In this document: one piece after another, positions 1-8,266 of the stretch
Layout of the letters: every line of letters starts with the position of its first letter
Numbering within the stretch: position 1 is the stretch's first letter
Source of the DNA: Streptomyces profundus
GTDB lineage: Bacteria > Actinomycetota > Actinomycetes > Streptomycetales > Streptomycetaceae
Length of the DNA stretch: 64,000 nt
Reading direction: 5' to 3'
Assembly (NCBI RefSeq): GCF_020740535.1
Contig: NZ_CP082362.1
Location: 2,843,501-2,907,500, forward strand
Program-made: the position numbers and the translations under genes
Notes under the pieces: generated by a model
Told to the model about the DNA's origin: nothing
Database searches by the model: none
What the model saw: only the letters and a program-made list of their open reading frames with translations

Positions 1-669
1 ACCCGGACACTCGCCGACCGGATCGAACACCATCTGCGGGCCGGGGAGTTCCCGCTCGTGCTGGGCGGCGACTGCTCCATCCAGCTGGGCTCCTCGCTGG
101 CCCTGCGCCGCATCGGCCGCTACGGGCTCGCCGCGATCGACGGCTCGGCTGACTTCCGGCATCCGGGCAACACCGACCGGGAGAGGATCGGCGCGGCCGG
201 CGGCGAGGAACTCGCCCTGAGCACCGGCCGGGGCCAGTCGGACCTCACCGACCTGGAGGGGCTCGGCCCCTACCTCCGCGACGAGGACATCAGGCTCTTC
301 GGCATGCGGGACTACGACACCGACCGCGCGGAACTCACCGCGCTGGGCATCTCCCATGCGACGGCCGGTGAGATCAGGGCCTGGGGGGACACGGAGTTGG
401 CGGCCGTGGTGGCGTCCCTGGAGCAGCCGGCGACGGACGGGTTCTGGGTGCATCTGGACGCGGACGTGCTGGACCCGACCGTGATGCCCGCCGTGGACAG
501 CCCCGACCCCGGCGGCCTGCTGCCCGACGAACTCGCCGCGCTGCTCGGCGCGTTGACCCGTTCCCCCCGCTGCGTCGGCCTCAACCTGACCATCTACGAC
601 CCGGATCTCGACCCGGACGCCTCCGGCGCGGCCCTCCTCGCCGACCTGTTGGCGGGCGCCCTCGCCTGA
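1..669 (+). CDS. Arginase/agmatinase-fold protein, 5'-truncated by window edge
   Basis: The reading frame is open from base 1, so the true start lies upstream; 222 codons are visible. The ureohydrolase fold is recognised from LGGDCSIQLG (GGDHS block), AIDGSADFR (DxHxD block) and HLDADVLDP followed by DSPDPGG (SxDxDxxDP block). In active binuclear-Mn ureohydrolases the first two blocks supply His ligands. Here they are Cys (GGDCS) and Ser (DGSAD), while the aspartates are kept. Enzymes of this family hydrolyse guanidino or formimino groups of arginine, agmatine or formiminoglutamate. With two metal-binding His residues replaced, activity may be altered or lost. Substrate cannot be assigned. 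Family call is secure; function is not. Confidence 0.8.
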   Translation, partial: TRTLADRIEHHLRAGEFPLVLGGDCSIQLGSSLALRRIGRYGLAAIDGSADFRHPGNTDRERIGAAGGEELALSTGRGQSDLTDLEGLGPYLRDEDIRLFGMRDYDTDRAELTALGISHATAGEIRAWGDTELAAVVASLEQPATDGFWVHLDADVLDPTVMPAVDSPDPGGLLPDELAALLGALTRSPRCVGLNLTIYDPDLDPDASGAALLADLLAGALA

Positions 670-709
670 GGCCCGAAGCCCGACGTCTGAGACCCGAAGT
701 CTGACGCCC
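668..709. repeat. Two imperfect 21-bp tandem units
   Basis: Two adjacent 21-bp units (668-688 and 689-709) share the pattern GAGxCCCGAAGyCyGACG. They follow the arginase-family stop codon immediately and run into a third partial unit (GAGGCCCTA). Each unit could fold weakly; no Rho-independent terminator is evident. No function assigned. Confidence 0.45.
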
Positions 710-845
710 GAGGCCCTACGGTACGGTCGAGAGCATGTGTTTCATGTTTGTGCGGTGTCGAGCCAGCTGAGACGGGCCCGCCTGTTTCCGCTTCTCCCCC
801 CCTGCGGCGCGCCGCGCCGCCACTCAAGCATGGGATCACATCCGT

Positions 846-1724
846 ATGTCATCCGTTTCTGTCAACTCCCAAGGCCGGAGCGCCACCTTCGTCCTGGTGC
901 ACGGCTCGGGCTCCAACGCGTTCATGTGGGCGCCCGTCCAGCGTGAGCTGGCGTTGCTCGGCCACCGCAGCTACGCCGTCGACCTGCCAGGGCACGGCTT
1001 CGACGCGCACTACCCCGTCGCCTACCAGGCCCCGCAGGACCTCGACGCCTGGGCGGCCGTCCCCTCACCCCTGGCCGGGGTCACCCTGCGGGACAACGTC
1101 GACCATGTCGTCGGCGTCGTCCGGAAGGTCGCCGAGCACGGCCCCGTGGTGCTGGTGGGCGCCAGCCTCGGCGGCACCACCATCACCGGGGTGGGCAACG
1201 CGGTGCCCCAGCTGGTGGACCGGCTCGTCTATGTCTCCGCCTGGTCCTGTGTGCGGAAGGCGAGCCCCGTCGAGTACATGACCGAGCCGGAGTTCGGCGC
1301 GAGCCTGCTGGGCGAACTGGCCGCGCTGAACGTCGGCGACCCCGCGGCGCTCGGCGTCGGCCGGGCCAACTACCGCACGGCGGACCCGGAGTTGCTCGCC
1401 GCCCTCAAGGCGGCCGTCATGGCCGACGGCACCGACGAGCAGTTCCTGGCCTTCCTCAACATCCTCCAGCCGGACGAGTCCCTCGCGGTGATGACGGCCG
1501 ACGCGCGCGGCCACGCCGACACCTGGGGCACGATCCCGCGCAGCTATGTCCGCCTCAGCGAGGACCGTTCACTCCCGGTGGCCATGCAGGACCGCCTCAT
1601 CGCCGAGTCCGACGCCCTCACCCCGGACAACCCGTACGACGTCCACACCCTCCGCACCAGCCACACCGGCTTCCTCCTCGACCCGACCGCCCTGACCGCC
1701 ATCCTCACCAACCTGCCCCTCTGA
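846..1724 (+). CDS. Alpha/beta-fold hydrolase (methylesterase/hydroxynitrile-lyase-like)
   Basis: A 292-aa cytoplasmic alpha/beta hydrolase. The oxyanion-hole block FVLVHGSGSN lies near residue 16, a DLPGHG loop near 46, the nucleophile elbow VGASLGG puts Ser at about 107, and the C-terminal TSHTGFLLDP supplies a likely catalytic His at about 273. The overall pattern resembles the plant MES/HNL-like esterase group common in soil bacteria, which cleaves small ester or amide substrates; the substrate is not predictable. The ATG at 846 has no strong Shine-Dalgarno sequence. Its 3' end overlaps the convergent response-regulator gene by 20 bp. Confidence 0.85.
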   Translation: MSSVSVNSQGRSATFVLVHGSGSNAFMWAPVQRELALLGHRSYAVDLPGHGFDAHYPVAYQAPQDLDAWAAVPSPLAGVTLRDNVDHVVGVVRKVAEHGPVVLVGASLGGTTITGVGNAVPQLVDRLVYVSAWSCVRKASPVEYMTEPEFGASLLGELAALNVGDPAALGVGRANYRTADPELLAALKAAVMADGTDEQFLAFLNILQPDESLAVMTADARGHADTWGTIPRSYVRLSEDRSLPVAMQDRLIAESDALTPDNPYDVHTLRTSHTGFLLDPTALTAILTNLPL

Positions 1725-2412
1725 CCTGGCGACCGCCGGCGCCGGGGGGCATGGGCCCCTCGGCGCCGGTGGCGTGGTGACGGAGGTGGGCGAGGACGGC
1801 GCGGACGCGGCGGTGGCCGCTGTCGCCCACGGAGAGGCCCAGTTTGAGGAAGACGTTGCCGATGTGCTTGTGGACGGCGTTGTCGGTGATGACGAGCCGC
1901 CCGGCGATGGTCGCGTTGTCGTGGCCCTCGGCCATCAGCGTCAGGACCTCGCGTTCCCGCGCGGTCAGGGAGGCGACGGGATCGGCGCGCGCGGCGAGGA
2001 GTTGGGCGACGACCTCCGGATCCATCGCGGTGCCGCCGCCGGCCACCCGGCGCAGCGCGTCGGTGAACTCGGCGATGCGGCTCACCCGGTCCTTGAGCAG
2101 ATAGCCGATGCCGCCCCTGGCGTCCGCGAGCAGCCGGCCGGCGTACTCCTGCTCCACATACTGCGACAGCACCAGCACGGGAAGCCCCGGATGGTCGCCG
2201 CGCGCCCGGATCGCGGCCCGGATGCCCTCGTCGCGGAAGGTCGGGGGCAGCCGCACGTCCACGATGGTGACGTCGGGCCGGTGGGTCTCGACCGCCGCGA
2301 GGAACGCGGGGGCGTCGGCCGCGATCGCGACGACCTCGAACCCCTGCGAGTTCAGCAGGAGTTCGAGCCCGGACGACAGCAGGACGTTGTCCTCGGCGAG
2401 CACTACGCGCAC
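1705..2412 (-). CDS. NarL/LuxR-family two-component response regulator
   Basis: A 235-aa response regulator starting at a GTG. The receiver domain (about residues 1-120) carries the acidic pair AED near the N-terminus and the phosphoacceptor Asp52 in TIVDVRLPP. The LuxR-type helix-turn-helix is about residues 148-195 (LTAREREVLTLMAEG...VHKHIGNVFLKLGL). The tail after residue 210 is Gly/Pro-rich. It overlaps the 3' end of the histidine kinase by 10 bp, so the two are translationally coupled. By position it is the partner of that kinase and a candidate regulator of the divergent serine hydrolase. The inducing signal is unknown. Confidence 0.92.
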   Translation of the reverse strand: MRVVLAEDNVLLSSGLELLLNSQGFEVVAIAADAPAFLAAVETHRPDVTIVDVRLPPTFRDEGIRAAIRARGDHPGLPVLVLSQYVEQEYAGRLLADARGGIGYLLKDRVSRIAEFTDALRRVAGGGTAMDPEVVAQLLAARADPVASLTAREREVLTLMAEGHDNATIAGRLVITDNAVHKHIGNVFLKLGLSVGDSGHRRVRAVLAHLRHHATGAEGPMPPGAGGRQVRGAGW

Positions 2413-3581
2413 GGCAGCTCCACGGTGATGACGGTCGGCCCGCCCGGCGGGCTGCTGATCCCCATGGTGCCGTCCAGCGCGGCGGCGCGGCGGCGCATTC
2501 CGTCCAGCCCCGAACCCCGGACGGCGTCCGCCCCGCCGGCCCCGTCGTCCGTGATCCGCGCGCGGAGCAGCTCACCGTCGCGGGTGACCAGGACGGATGC
2601 CTCGGTGGCCCGGCTGTGGCGGGCGACGTTCGCCAGGGCCTCGGTCACGGCGAAGTAGGCGACCGCCTCGACCGCGGCCGGCACCGCCCCGAGCGGGCCG
2701 ACATCGATGCGGGTCGGCACCCCCGCCCTGGTGGCCAGGGTGGTGAGCGCGCCGGCCAGGCCCTGGTCGGCGAGCACCGGGGGATAGATGGTGCGGATGA
2801 CGGAGCGCAGCTCGGTCATCGCCTCCTCCGTCTCGGCCTGGGCCTGCCGCACCAGCGCGGCGGCGCCGTTGGGATCGTCCGGATCGTCCGGATCGCCGGG
2901 GAGGCGCTGCCCGACCACGGCGAGCCGCATCGCGATGGCCACCAGCCGGGCCTGGGTGCCGTCGTGCAGATCCCGCTCGATCCGGCGGAGCTCGGCGCTG
3001 TGCGCCTGGAGGACATCGGTGCGGGTGCGAGTGAGCTCGCTGACGCGTTCGACCAGCTGTTCCGCGGGCGAGGGCGCCAGCACCGCGAGGCAGCAGCGGG
3101 CGTGCAGCCGGGCGAGCGGCGGGAGAACGATGACGCACAGCGCCGCCAGCAGCACGACGTTGACCAGTCCGAGCCAGAGCGCGGTGCCCCAGCCGGTGAG
3201 GGGAACGCTGATCACGGGCAGCCAGGGCGCCGTGTCGAAGGCCCACCAGAACGCCACGATGAAGGGGGCGAGCAGCAGGTTGCCCAGACAGATCAGCGCG
3301 AGGCCACCGGCCGGCAGACCGGTGGCCACCTGGGTCAGCAGCCCGAGGAGGTTGCGGCGGGTGGCGCGCCGACGCTGCTCGACCGGCCGCCCGAGCAGCG
3401 CCCCGGCGCGCTGGCGCTGCCGTTCCGCCCAGGGCTGGGCCAGCGTGGGAACGCACAGCAGGGGCGCCGCGAACAGCGTCACCGTCGCGGCCAGCAGGGT
3501 GCCCAGCAGATAGCGTCCGCCGCGCCAGGCCCCGAACGACCGCGCACGGACCGCGCCGAGCACGCCAGACACATCTTTCAC
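2403..3581 (-). CDS. Sensor histidine kinase (HisKA_3, NarL-pair type)
   Basis: Membrane sensor kinase of about 392 aa. Several hydrophobic segments fill the first 170 residues with little extracellular sequence between them. The phosphoacceptor block RRIERDLHDGTQARL contains the active His (about 206). The ATPase domain shows an N-box (EALANVARHS) and a G-box (DDGAGG, GSGLDGM). An upstream in-frame GTG at 3617 would add 12 residues, but the GTG at 3581 is preceded by AGGG at suitable spacing, so I chose it. It lies upstream of its response regulator and diverges from a secreted serine hydrolase across a short intergenic region. This arrangement suggests cell-envelope sensing, which is inference. 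Confidence 0.88.
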   Translation of the reverse strand: MKDVSGVLGAVRARSFGAWRGGRYLLGTLLAATVTLFAAPLLCVPTLAQPWAERQRQRAGALLGRPVEQRRRATRRNLLGLLTQVATGLPAGGLALICLGNLLLAPFIVAFWWAFDTAPWLPVISVPLTGWGTALWLGLVNVVLLAALCVIVLPPLARLHARCCLAVLAPSPAEQLVERVSELTRTRTDVLQAHSAELRRIERDLHDGTQARLVAIAMRLAVVGQRLPGDPDDPDDPNGAAALVRQAQAETEEAMTELRSVIRTIYPPVLADQGLAGALTTLATRAGVPTRIDVGPLGAVPAAVEAVAYFAVTEALANVARHSRATEASVLVTRDGELLRARITDDGAGGADAVRGSGLDGMRRRAAALDGTMGISSPPGGPTVITVELPCA

Positions 3582-3616
3582 GTGATTCACCCTAGGGAGC
3601 GGGCGATCCACCGGCA

Positions 3617-3632
3617 CTACAGGCAGCTGTAG
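3617..3632. promoter_or_regulatory. Inverted repeat in divergent control region
   Basis: CTACAG-GCAG-CTGTAG is a perfect 6-bp inverted repeat with a 4-nt centre. It sits between the kinase start and the serine-hydrolase start. A related sequence (GGCAGCCTGTGGTAG) follows about 9 bp downstream. The position fits an operator for the neighbouring response regulator, but this is inferred from location and symmetry only. Confidence 0.4.
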
Positions 3633-3692
3633 CTTTCGTTCGGCAGCCTGTGGTAGCGACCAGCGACCGACCGCCTACCTAGCGTTCCGGTC

Positions 3693-4913
3693 ATGAGAAA
3701 CCCCATCACCCGCATGCGCAAACGGTGGCTCGCCACAGCGACGGCCGCCCTCGTCCTCACCGGCGTCGCCGTCGCCGTCCAACTGCCGGCCGACGCGCGG
3801 CAGTCGAGCGCGCCCGAGTACGGGCAGGACGACCTGCGCCGGGACGCCGACGCCATCACGGCGCTGGGCGTCACCGGCGTCCAGGCCCGGGTGACCACGG
3901 GCAACGGGCCTGACCTGGTCGCGACCAGCGGCGTCGCCGAGGTGGACACGGACCTCCCGGTGCCGGACGACGGCTACTTCCGGATGGCCAGCACCGGCAA
4001 GACGCTGGTGGCGGCCGTGGTCCTAGGGCTGGTCGACGAGGGCGAGCTGACGCTCGACGACACGGTGGACCACTGGCTGCCGGGCCTGGTGGACGGCAAC
4101 GGCAACGACGGACGGCTGATCACCGTCCGCCACCTCCTCCAGCACACCAGCGGCATCCACGACGACCTCCCCGGCCACGCCACCCCGGAGGAGTACCTGG
4201 AGCACCGACACGACACCCACACCCCCCGGGAGATCGTCGCGCGGGCGATGGAGCACGGCCCGGACTTCCCGCCCGGCACCGGCTGGGGCTACTCCAACGC
4301 CGGCTATGTCCTGCTCACCCTGATCATCGAGGAGATCACCGACCGCCCCTGGCACGAGGAGGTGGCGGACCGGATCCTGGACCCGCTGGGCATGGACCAC
4401 ACCTATCTGCCGGACGGCACGCCCACCATCCGCGAGCCCCACGCCAACAGCTACGAGGTCTTCCCGTCCGGCGAACGGGTCGACGTCACCAGCGTGATCG
4501 TCCCCGACCCGGGCGGCTATGTCTCCACGACCGAGGACGTCAACCGCTTCTTCCAGGCCCTGCTCGGCGGCGAACTGCTGTCCGGGGCACGGCTGGCGGA
4601 GATGCGGGAGACCGTCCCGGTCGACGAGGAGATGCGGACGTTCTGGCCGGGCGGAGGCTATGGCCTGGGCCTGGTCAACCGGCCGCTGTCCTGCGGCGGC
4701 CACTACTGGGGCCACGAGGGCGGCGAGAGCGGCTACATCACCCTGAACGGCGCCACCGACGACGGCAGCCGCACCGTCACCGTCTCCATGTCCACCGCCC
4801 TGGGCGACTCGTTCGAGAGCATGCTCAGCCAGGAGCGGGCCGCCAGCGACCTCGTCGACCGCGCGCTGTGTGACACACCCGACAGCCTGGAGCAAGCACC
4901 TCGCTTGCAATAG
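3693..4913 (+). CDS. Secreted serine hydrolase (class C beta-lactamase / D-Ala-D-Ala carboxypeptidase fold)
   Basis: A 406-aa protein with a basic N-terminus and hydrophobic signal segment (about residues 11-33). The penicillin-recognising serine-hydrolase motifs are intact: SxxK as STGK (Ser100/Lys103), YxN as YSN (about 200-202) and HxG as HEGG (about 341). This architecture matches Streptomyces R61-type D-alanyl-D-alanine carboxypeptidases and related esterases acting outside the membrane on peptidoglycan or small amides/esters. It diverges from a two-component system with an inverted repeat between them. Carboxypeptidase, beta-lactamase or esterase activity cannot be told apart from sequence alone. 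Confidence 0.88.
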   Translation: MRNPITRMRKRWLATATAALVLTGVAVAVQLPADARQSSAPEYGQDDLRRDADAITALGVTGVQARVTTGNGPDLVATSGVAEVDTDLPVPDDGYFRMASTGKTLVAAVVLGLVDEGELTLDDTVDHWLPGLVDGNGNDGRLITVRHLLQHTSGIHDDLPGHATPEEYLEHRHDTHTPREIVARAMEHGPDFPPGTGWGYSNAGYVLLTLIIEEITDRPWHEEVADRILDPLGMDHTYLPDGTPTIREPHANSYEVFPSGERVDVTSVIVPDPGGYVSTTEDVNRFFQALLGGELLSGARLAEMRETVPVDEEMRTFWPGGGYGLGLVNRPLSCGGHYWGHEGGESGYITLNGATDDGSRTVTVSMSTALGDSFESMLSQERAASDLVDRALCDTPDSLEQAPRLQ

Positions 4914-4939
4914 TTAGCAAGCTGGGGCACGCTGGGGCC

Positions 4940-5320
4940 ATGGCTTCACTCGGTGTGGGAGATCTGGGGGCGTTCCTGCGGGAGCAGCGGCAGCAGGCCA
5001 AGCTGTCCCTGCGACAGCTGGCCGACGCCGCCGGGGTGTCCAACCCCTATCTCAGCCAGATCGAGCGCGGACTGCGCAGACCGAGCGCGGAGATCCTGCA
5101 ACAGCTGGCCAAGGCGCTGCGGATCTCAGCCGAGACGCTGTACGTCCAGGCCGGTTTTCTCGACGAACGCGTGCGGGACGAGGCGGAGGAGGCCCCGCCG
5201 GTCGGGGTGCGGGAGGCGATCCTCGCCGATCCGGACCTCTCCGACCGGCAGAAGGAGGCCCTGCTCCAGATCTACGCCTCGTTCCGTGGCGAGCACCAAC
5301 AAGGGGAGGAACGACCATGA
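4940..5320 (+). CDS. XRE-family helix-turn-helix regulator
   Basis: A 126-aa regulator with an N-terminal Cro/CI-type HTH (about residues 8-65: FLREQRQQAKLSLRQLAD, NPYLSQIERG, PSAEILQQLAKAL). The remaining half is acidic and looks cytoplasmic. Its stop overlaps the next start as ATGA, so it is co-translated with the HBHA-like protein downstream. This pairing recurs in streptomycetes as far as I recall. The target and signal are unknown. DNA binding is well supported by the motif; a link to the neighbour's expression is inference. Confidence 0.9.
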   Translation: MASLGVGDLGAFLREQRQQAKLSLRQLADAAGVSNPYLSQIERGLRRPSAEILQQLAKALRISAETLYVQAGFLDERVRDEAEEAPPVGVREAILADPDLSDRQKEALLQIYASFRGEHQQGEERP

Positions 5321-5880
5321 CCATCACCGATGACCTGCGGAAGACCCTGAGCGAGTCGACGCCGCTCTATGTCGCGGCCGGCACGGCCGATCTCGCGGCG
5401 GAGAAGCTGCGTGAGCTGCCCGCCGCGCTGGAGCGGCTGCGCGCCGAGGCGCCCGAGCGGCTGCCCAAGCTGCGCGAGAAGGCCCAGCATGTGGCGTTCA
5501 CCGGCGTGGGCCTCGCCCTTGAGTACGCGGTGAAGGCGCGCGAGACGTACGACGAGCTGGCCGAACGCGGCAAGACCGCCGTCGAACGTCGCCGCGCGGC
5601 GGACGAGGCCGACCAGGACGGCGAGCCCTGGTCAGAGGTCCGCGTCGAACGCGAGCCGGTGACGGAGCCTGTGACGGAGCCGGTCACGGAGCCGGTGACC
5701 GACCCGGCCGGTGAATCGATCACGGAGCCGGTGACCGAGCCCGAGCCCGCGACCGAGCCGGCCGAGGCCGAGGCCCCCGCACCGGCCGACAAGGCCAAGG
5801 CGGCCCCCCGGGCGCGGCGCTCCCCCAGCGCCCGCAAGGCCGCCCCCCGCGCACCGAAGAAGATGCCCCCGAAGGACTGA
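5317..5880 (+). CDS. HBHA-like protein with PVTE repeats and Lys/Ala/Pro-rich tail
   Basis: A 187-aa protein with no signal peptide. The first 105 residues form a predicted alpha-helical domain (TADLAAEKLRELPAALERLR and similar) resembling mycobacterial heparin-binding haemagglutinin and Streptomyces homologues. A low-complexity segment of repeated PVTE units with variants follows (about residues 113-150). The C-terminus is Ala/Lys/Pro/Arg-rich and basic, as in HBHA. It overlaps the XRE gene by 4 bp. In mycobacteria HBHA binds glycans and lipid inclusions. For streptomycetes the role is unclear; a cell-surface or DNA/lipid-associated structural protein is plausible. Confidence 0.75.
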   Translation: MTITDDLRKTLSESTPLYVAAGTADLAAEKLRELPAALERLRAEAPERLPKLREKAQHVAFTGVGLALEYAVKARETYDELAERGKTAVERRRAADEADQDGEPWSEVRVEREPVTEPVTEPVTEPVTDPAGESITEPVTEPEPATEPAEAEAPAPADKAKAAPRARRSPSARKAAPRAPKKMPPKD

Positions 5881-6047
5881 CCGCCGACGACCGGCCACGG
5901 CCACGGCGCAGCCGCTGGCCCGGCCGGGCCGGGCCGGCCCGGGCATGGTTTCGGCAACCCCGGGCGGGAGCAGGCATTACCGACGTGGGCTTTCGGCGGG
6001 TAGCGTGGAAGGCGACCTTCAGCAAACGGACATAGTGGGTGGCGAGC

Positions 6048-6386
6048 ATGTTTCTCGAGAAGTTCATGTCGCTGTGGTTCTATCTCTTCCTCGCGCTGCT
6101 CGTCCTCAGCGTCTACGCGCTGGTGCACGCGGCGCTCCAGCGGGAGGACGCGTTCCGCGCGGCCAACAAGCAGACCAAGCCGTTCTGGCTGGTGATCCTC
6201 GGCGTCACGGTGGCGGTACAGCTGGCCATCCCGCATCTGCTGCTGGTGCTCGCCGGCACGGTGGCGACCGTCGTCTATCTGGTGGATGTGAAGCCCGCGG
6301 TCACCTCCGTGACGCGCGGCGGCGGCCGTGGCGGCGGCTGGAGCAGCAGCGACGGCCCCTACGGTCCCTACAACGGCAACCGCTGA
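6048..6386 (+). CDS. DUF2516-family small membrane protein
   Basis: A protein of about 112 aa with two hydrophobic segments (about residues 5-27 and 45-80) separated by a charged loop (QREDAFRAANKQTKPFWL), the family signature. The tail is Gly/Ser-rich. The ATG at 6048 gives the usual N-terminus; a GTG three codons upstream (6039) is also possible. DUF2516 proteins are found across Actinobacteria and have no established function. It precedes the DUF47-Pit pair but is separated by about 90 bp, so co-transcription is uncertain. Confidence 0.82.
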   Translation: MFLEKFMSLWFYLFLALLVLSVYALVHAALQREDAFRAANKQTKPFWLVILGVTVAVQLAIPHLLLVLAGTVATVVYLVDVKPAVTSVTRGGGRGGGWSSSDGPYGPYNGNR

Positions 6387-6474
6387 GCGAGGCTCTCCCA
6401 GAGAGGTTAGCCGTGGCTGGTTTCTGCCCTTAGCATCGTCGGGACAACAGCCGCTGAATGCCAGAGGAACTGCC

Positions 6475-7095
6475 GTGCGCTTTCGCCTGACGCCGAGGGA
6501 GACCAGCTTTTACGAGCTGTTCGCCACCGCGGCCGACAATGTGCTCAGTGGCTCGAAACTGCTGATGGAGCTGCTGGGCGCCGATGCGGCGGCGCGGGTG
6601 GAAATCGGTGAGCGGATGCGCGCGGCCGAGCACGCCGGTGACGATGTGACCCATGCCATCTTCCATCAGCTGAACTCGTCGTTTGTCACCCCGTTCGACC
6701 GCGAGGACATCTACCGGCTGGCCTCACTGCTCGACGACATCATGGATTTCATGGAAGAGGCCGTCGACCTGGTGGTTCTCTACAAGATCGACGAACTGCC
6801 CAAGGGCGTGGAGAGCCAGATAGAGGTGCTCGGCAGGGCGGCCGAGCTGACCGCCGAGGCGATGCCGAGGCTGCGCACCATGCGGGAGCTGAACGAGTAC
6901 TGGATCGAGGTCAACCGCCTGGAGAACCAGGCGGACCAGGTGCATCGGAAGCTCTTGGCGCAGCTGTTCAGCGGGGGCTTCGAGGCCATCGAGGTGATGA
7001 AGCTCAAGCAGATCGTGGATGTGCTGGAGGAGGCGGCCGACGCCTTCGAGTCGGTCGCCAACACGGTGGAGACGATTGTGGTCAAGGAGTCCTGA
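6475..7095 (+). CDS. DUF47 (PhoU-like) accessory protein of Pit transporter
   Basis: A 206-aa protein, largely helical, belonging to the DUF47/YkaA PhoU-like family. FYELFATAADNVLSGSKLL at the N-terminus, the acidic EHAGDDVTHAIF block and DREDIYRLASLLDDIMDFMEEAVD are typical and supply metal-binding acidic residues. The family partners Pit-type low-affinity phosphate transporters and is thought to modulate them. I chose the GTG at 6475, preceded by AGAGGAAC; longer in-frame extensions run into non-conserved sequence. It ends 7 bp before the Pit gene and is almost certainly in an operon with it. Confidence 0.93.
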   Translation: MRFRLTPRETSFYELFATAADNVLSGSKLLMELLGADAAARVEIGERMRAAEHAGDDVTHAIFHQLNSSFVTPFDREDIYRLASLLDDIMDFMEEAVDLVVLYKIDELPKGVESQIEVLGRAAELTAEAMPRLRTMRELNEYWIEVNRLENQADQVHRKLLAQLFSGGFEAIEVMKLKQIVDVLEEAADAFESVANTVETIVVKES

Positions 7096-7102
7096 GCCCA
7101 CT

Positions 7103-8101
7103 GTGGACACCTTCGCTCTGCTCGTCGTCATCGGTGCGGCGTTCTTCTTCACCTACACCAACGGCTTCCACGACTCCGCCAACGCGATCGCCACCTCGAT
7201 CTCGACCCGGGCGTTGACGCCACGTATCGCACTCGCGATGGCCGCGCTGATGAACATGGCCGGGGCGTTTCTGGGCTCCGGCGTGGCCAAGACCGTCAGC
7301 GAGGGGTTGATCGCCACCCCGACGGGCAAACAGGGCATGGTCATCCTGTTCGCCGCGCTGGTGGGGGCCATCTCCTGGAATCTGGTCTCCTGGCACTACG
7401 GTCTCCCCTCGTCCTCCTCGCACGCGCTCTTCGGCGGCCTGGTGGGGGCCGCGCTGGCCGGGAGCTCGACCGTGCACTGGGACGGCGTGCTCACCAAGAT
7501 CGTGATTCCCATGATCCTTTCGCCGCTGATCGGCCTGGTGCTGGGCTATCTGGTGATGGTCGGCATCCTGTGGGCCTTCCGAAAGGCCAACCCGCACCGC
7601 GCGCAGCGGGGTTTCCGGATGGCGCAGACGGTCTCGGCGGCGGGGATGGCCCTGGGCCACGGGCTACAGGACGCCCAGAAGACCATGGGCGTGGTGGTGA
7701 TGGCGCTGGTGATCGCCGGTGTGCAGGACGAGAGCGACGCCATCCCGATCTGGGTGAAGGTGTCCTGTGCGTTGATGCTGTCGCTCGGCACCTATGCGGG
7801 CGGCTGGCGGATCATGCGCACCCTGGGCCGGCGGATCATCGAGCTGGACCCGCCGCGCGGTTTCGCGGCGGAGACCACGGCGGCCTCGGTGCTGTACTCG
7901 GCGTCGTACTTCTTCCACGCGCCGATCTCGACCACCCATGTGATCACCTCGGCGATCATGGGCGTGGGCGCCACCCGTCGGGTGAGCGCGGTGCGCTGGG
8001 GGGTGGCGGGGAGCATCGTGCGCGGCTGGTTCATCACCATGCCGGCGGCCGGTGGGGTGGCCGCGCTGAGCTACTGGCTGGTGCGTCTCGCGGTCGGCTA
8101 G
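7103..8101 (+). CDS. pitH: Low-affinity inorganic phosphate transporter (Pit family)
   Basis: A 332-aa polytopic membrane protein of the PiT family (phosphate:cation symport). The duplicated family signature appears as GFHDSANAIATSISTRAL near the N-terminus, and the companion block as ALGHGLQDAQKTMGV in the second half; further landmarks are LPSSSSHALFGGLVG and SISTTHVITSAIMGVG-like sequence near the C-terminus. About ten membrane segments are evident. I chose the GTG at 7103, 7 bp after the DUF47 stop. It provides phosphate uptake under replete conditions, complementing the high-affinity PstSCAB system encoded nearby on the other strand. Confidence 0.93.
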   Translation: MDTFALLVVIGAAFFFTYTNGFHDSANAIATSISTRALTPRIALAMAALMNMAGAFLGSGVAKTVSEGLIATPTGKQGMVILFAALVGAISWNLVSWHYGLPSSSSHALFGGLVGAALAGSSTVHWDGVLTKIVIPMILSPLIGLVLGYLVMVGILWAFRKANPHRAQRGFRMAQTVSAAGMALGHGLQDAQKTMGVVVMALVIAGVQDESDAIPIWVKVSCALMLSLGTYAGGWRIMRTLGRRIIELDPPRGFAAETTAASVLYSASYFFHAPISTTHVITSAIMGVGATRRVSAVRWGVAGSIVRGWFITMPAAGGVAALSYWLVRLAVG

Positions 8102-8199
8102 GGAGGGCCCGGAGCCGGATCACGAGCCTCCATCACCACGGTCACACCACCATTCCCTCACGGTCCCCACCCTTGACGGTGTGGCTTGACAGCAGTTCC

Positions 8200-8218
8200 C
8201 CAACCGATGATCGGTTGG
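8200..8218. promoter_or_regulatory. Perfect 9-bp inverted repeat upstream of subtilase copy 1
   Basis: CCAACCGATGATCGGTTGG has perfect 9-bp arms around a central G. It lies about 50 bp before the TTG start of the first subtilase. TTGACG (8173) and TTGACA (8186) just upstream resemble -35 elements. The equivalent position before copy 2 keeps only the core CCGATGATCG, so the symmetry is lost there. It may be an operator or a 5'-UTR hairpin. Confidence 0.5.
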
Positions 8219-8266
8219 CGGAGGACGGATGACGCCTCCTGCCAACTTCTGTCACCAGGGGGACAG

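Noticed and set aside
5632..5946. Gly/Leu/Arg repeat-rich frame opposite the HBHA-like gene
   Set aside because: It is the reverse reading of the PVTE repeats, not a separate repeat protein.
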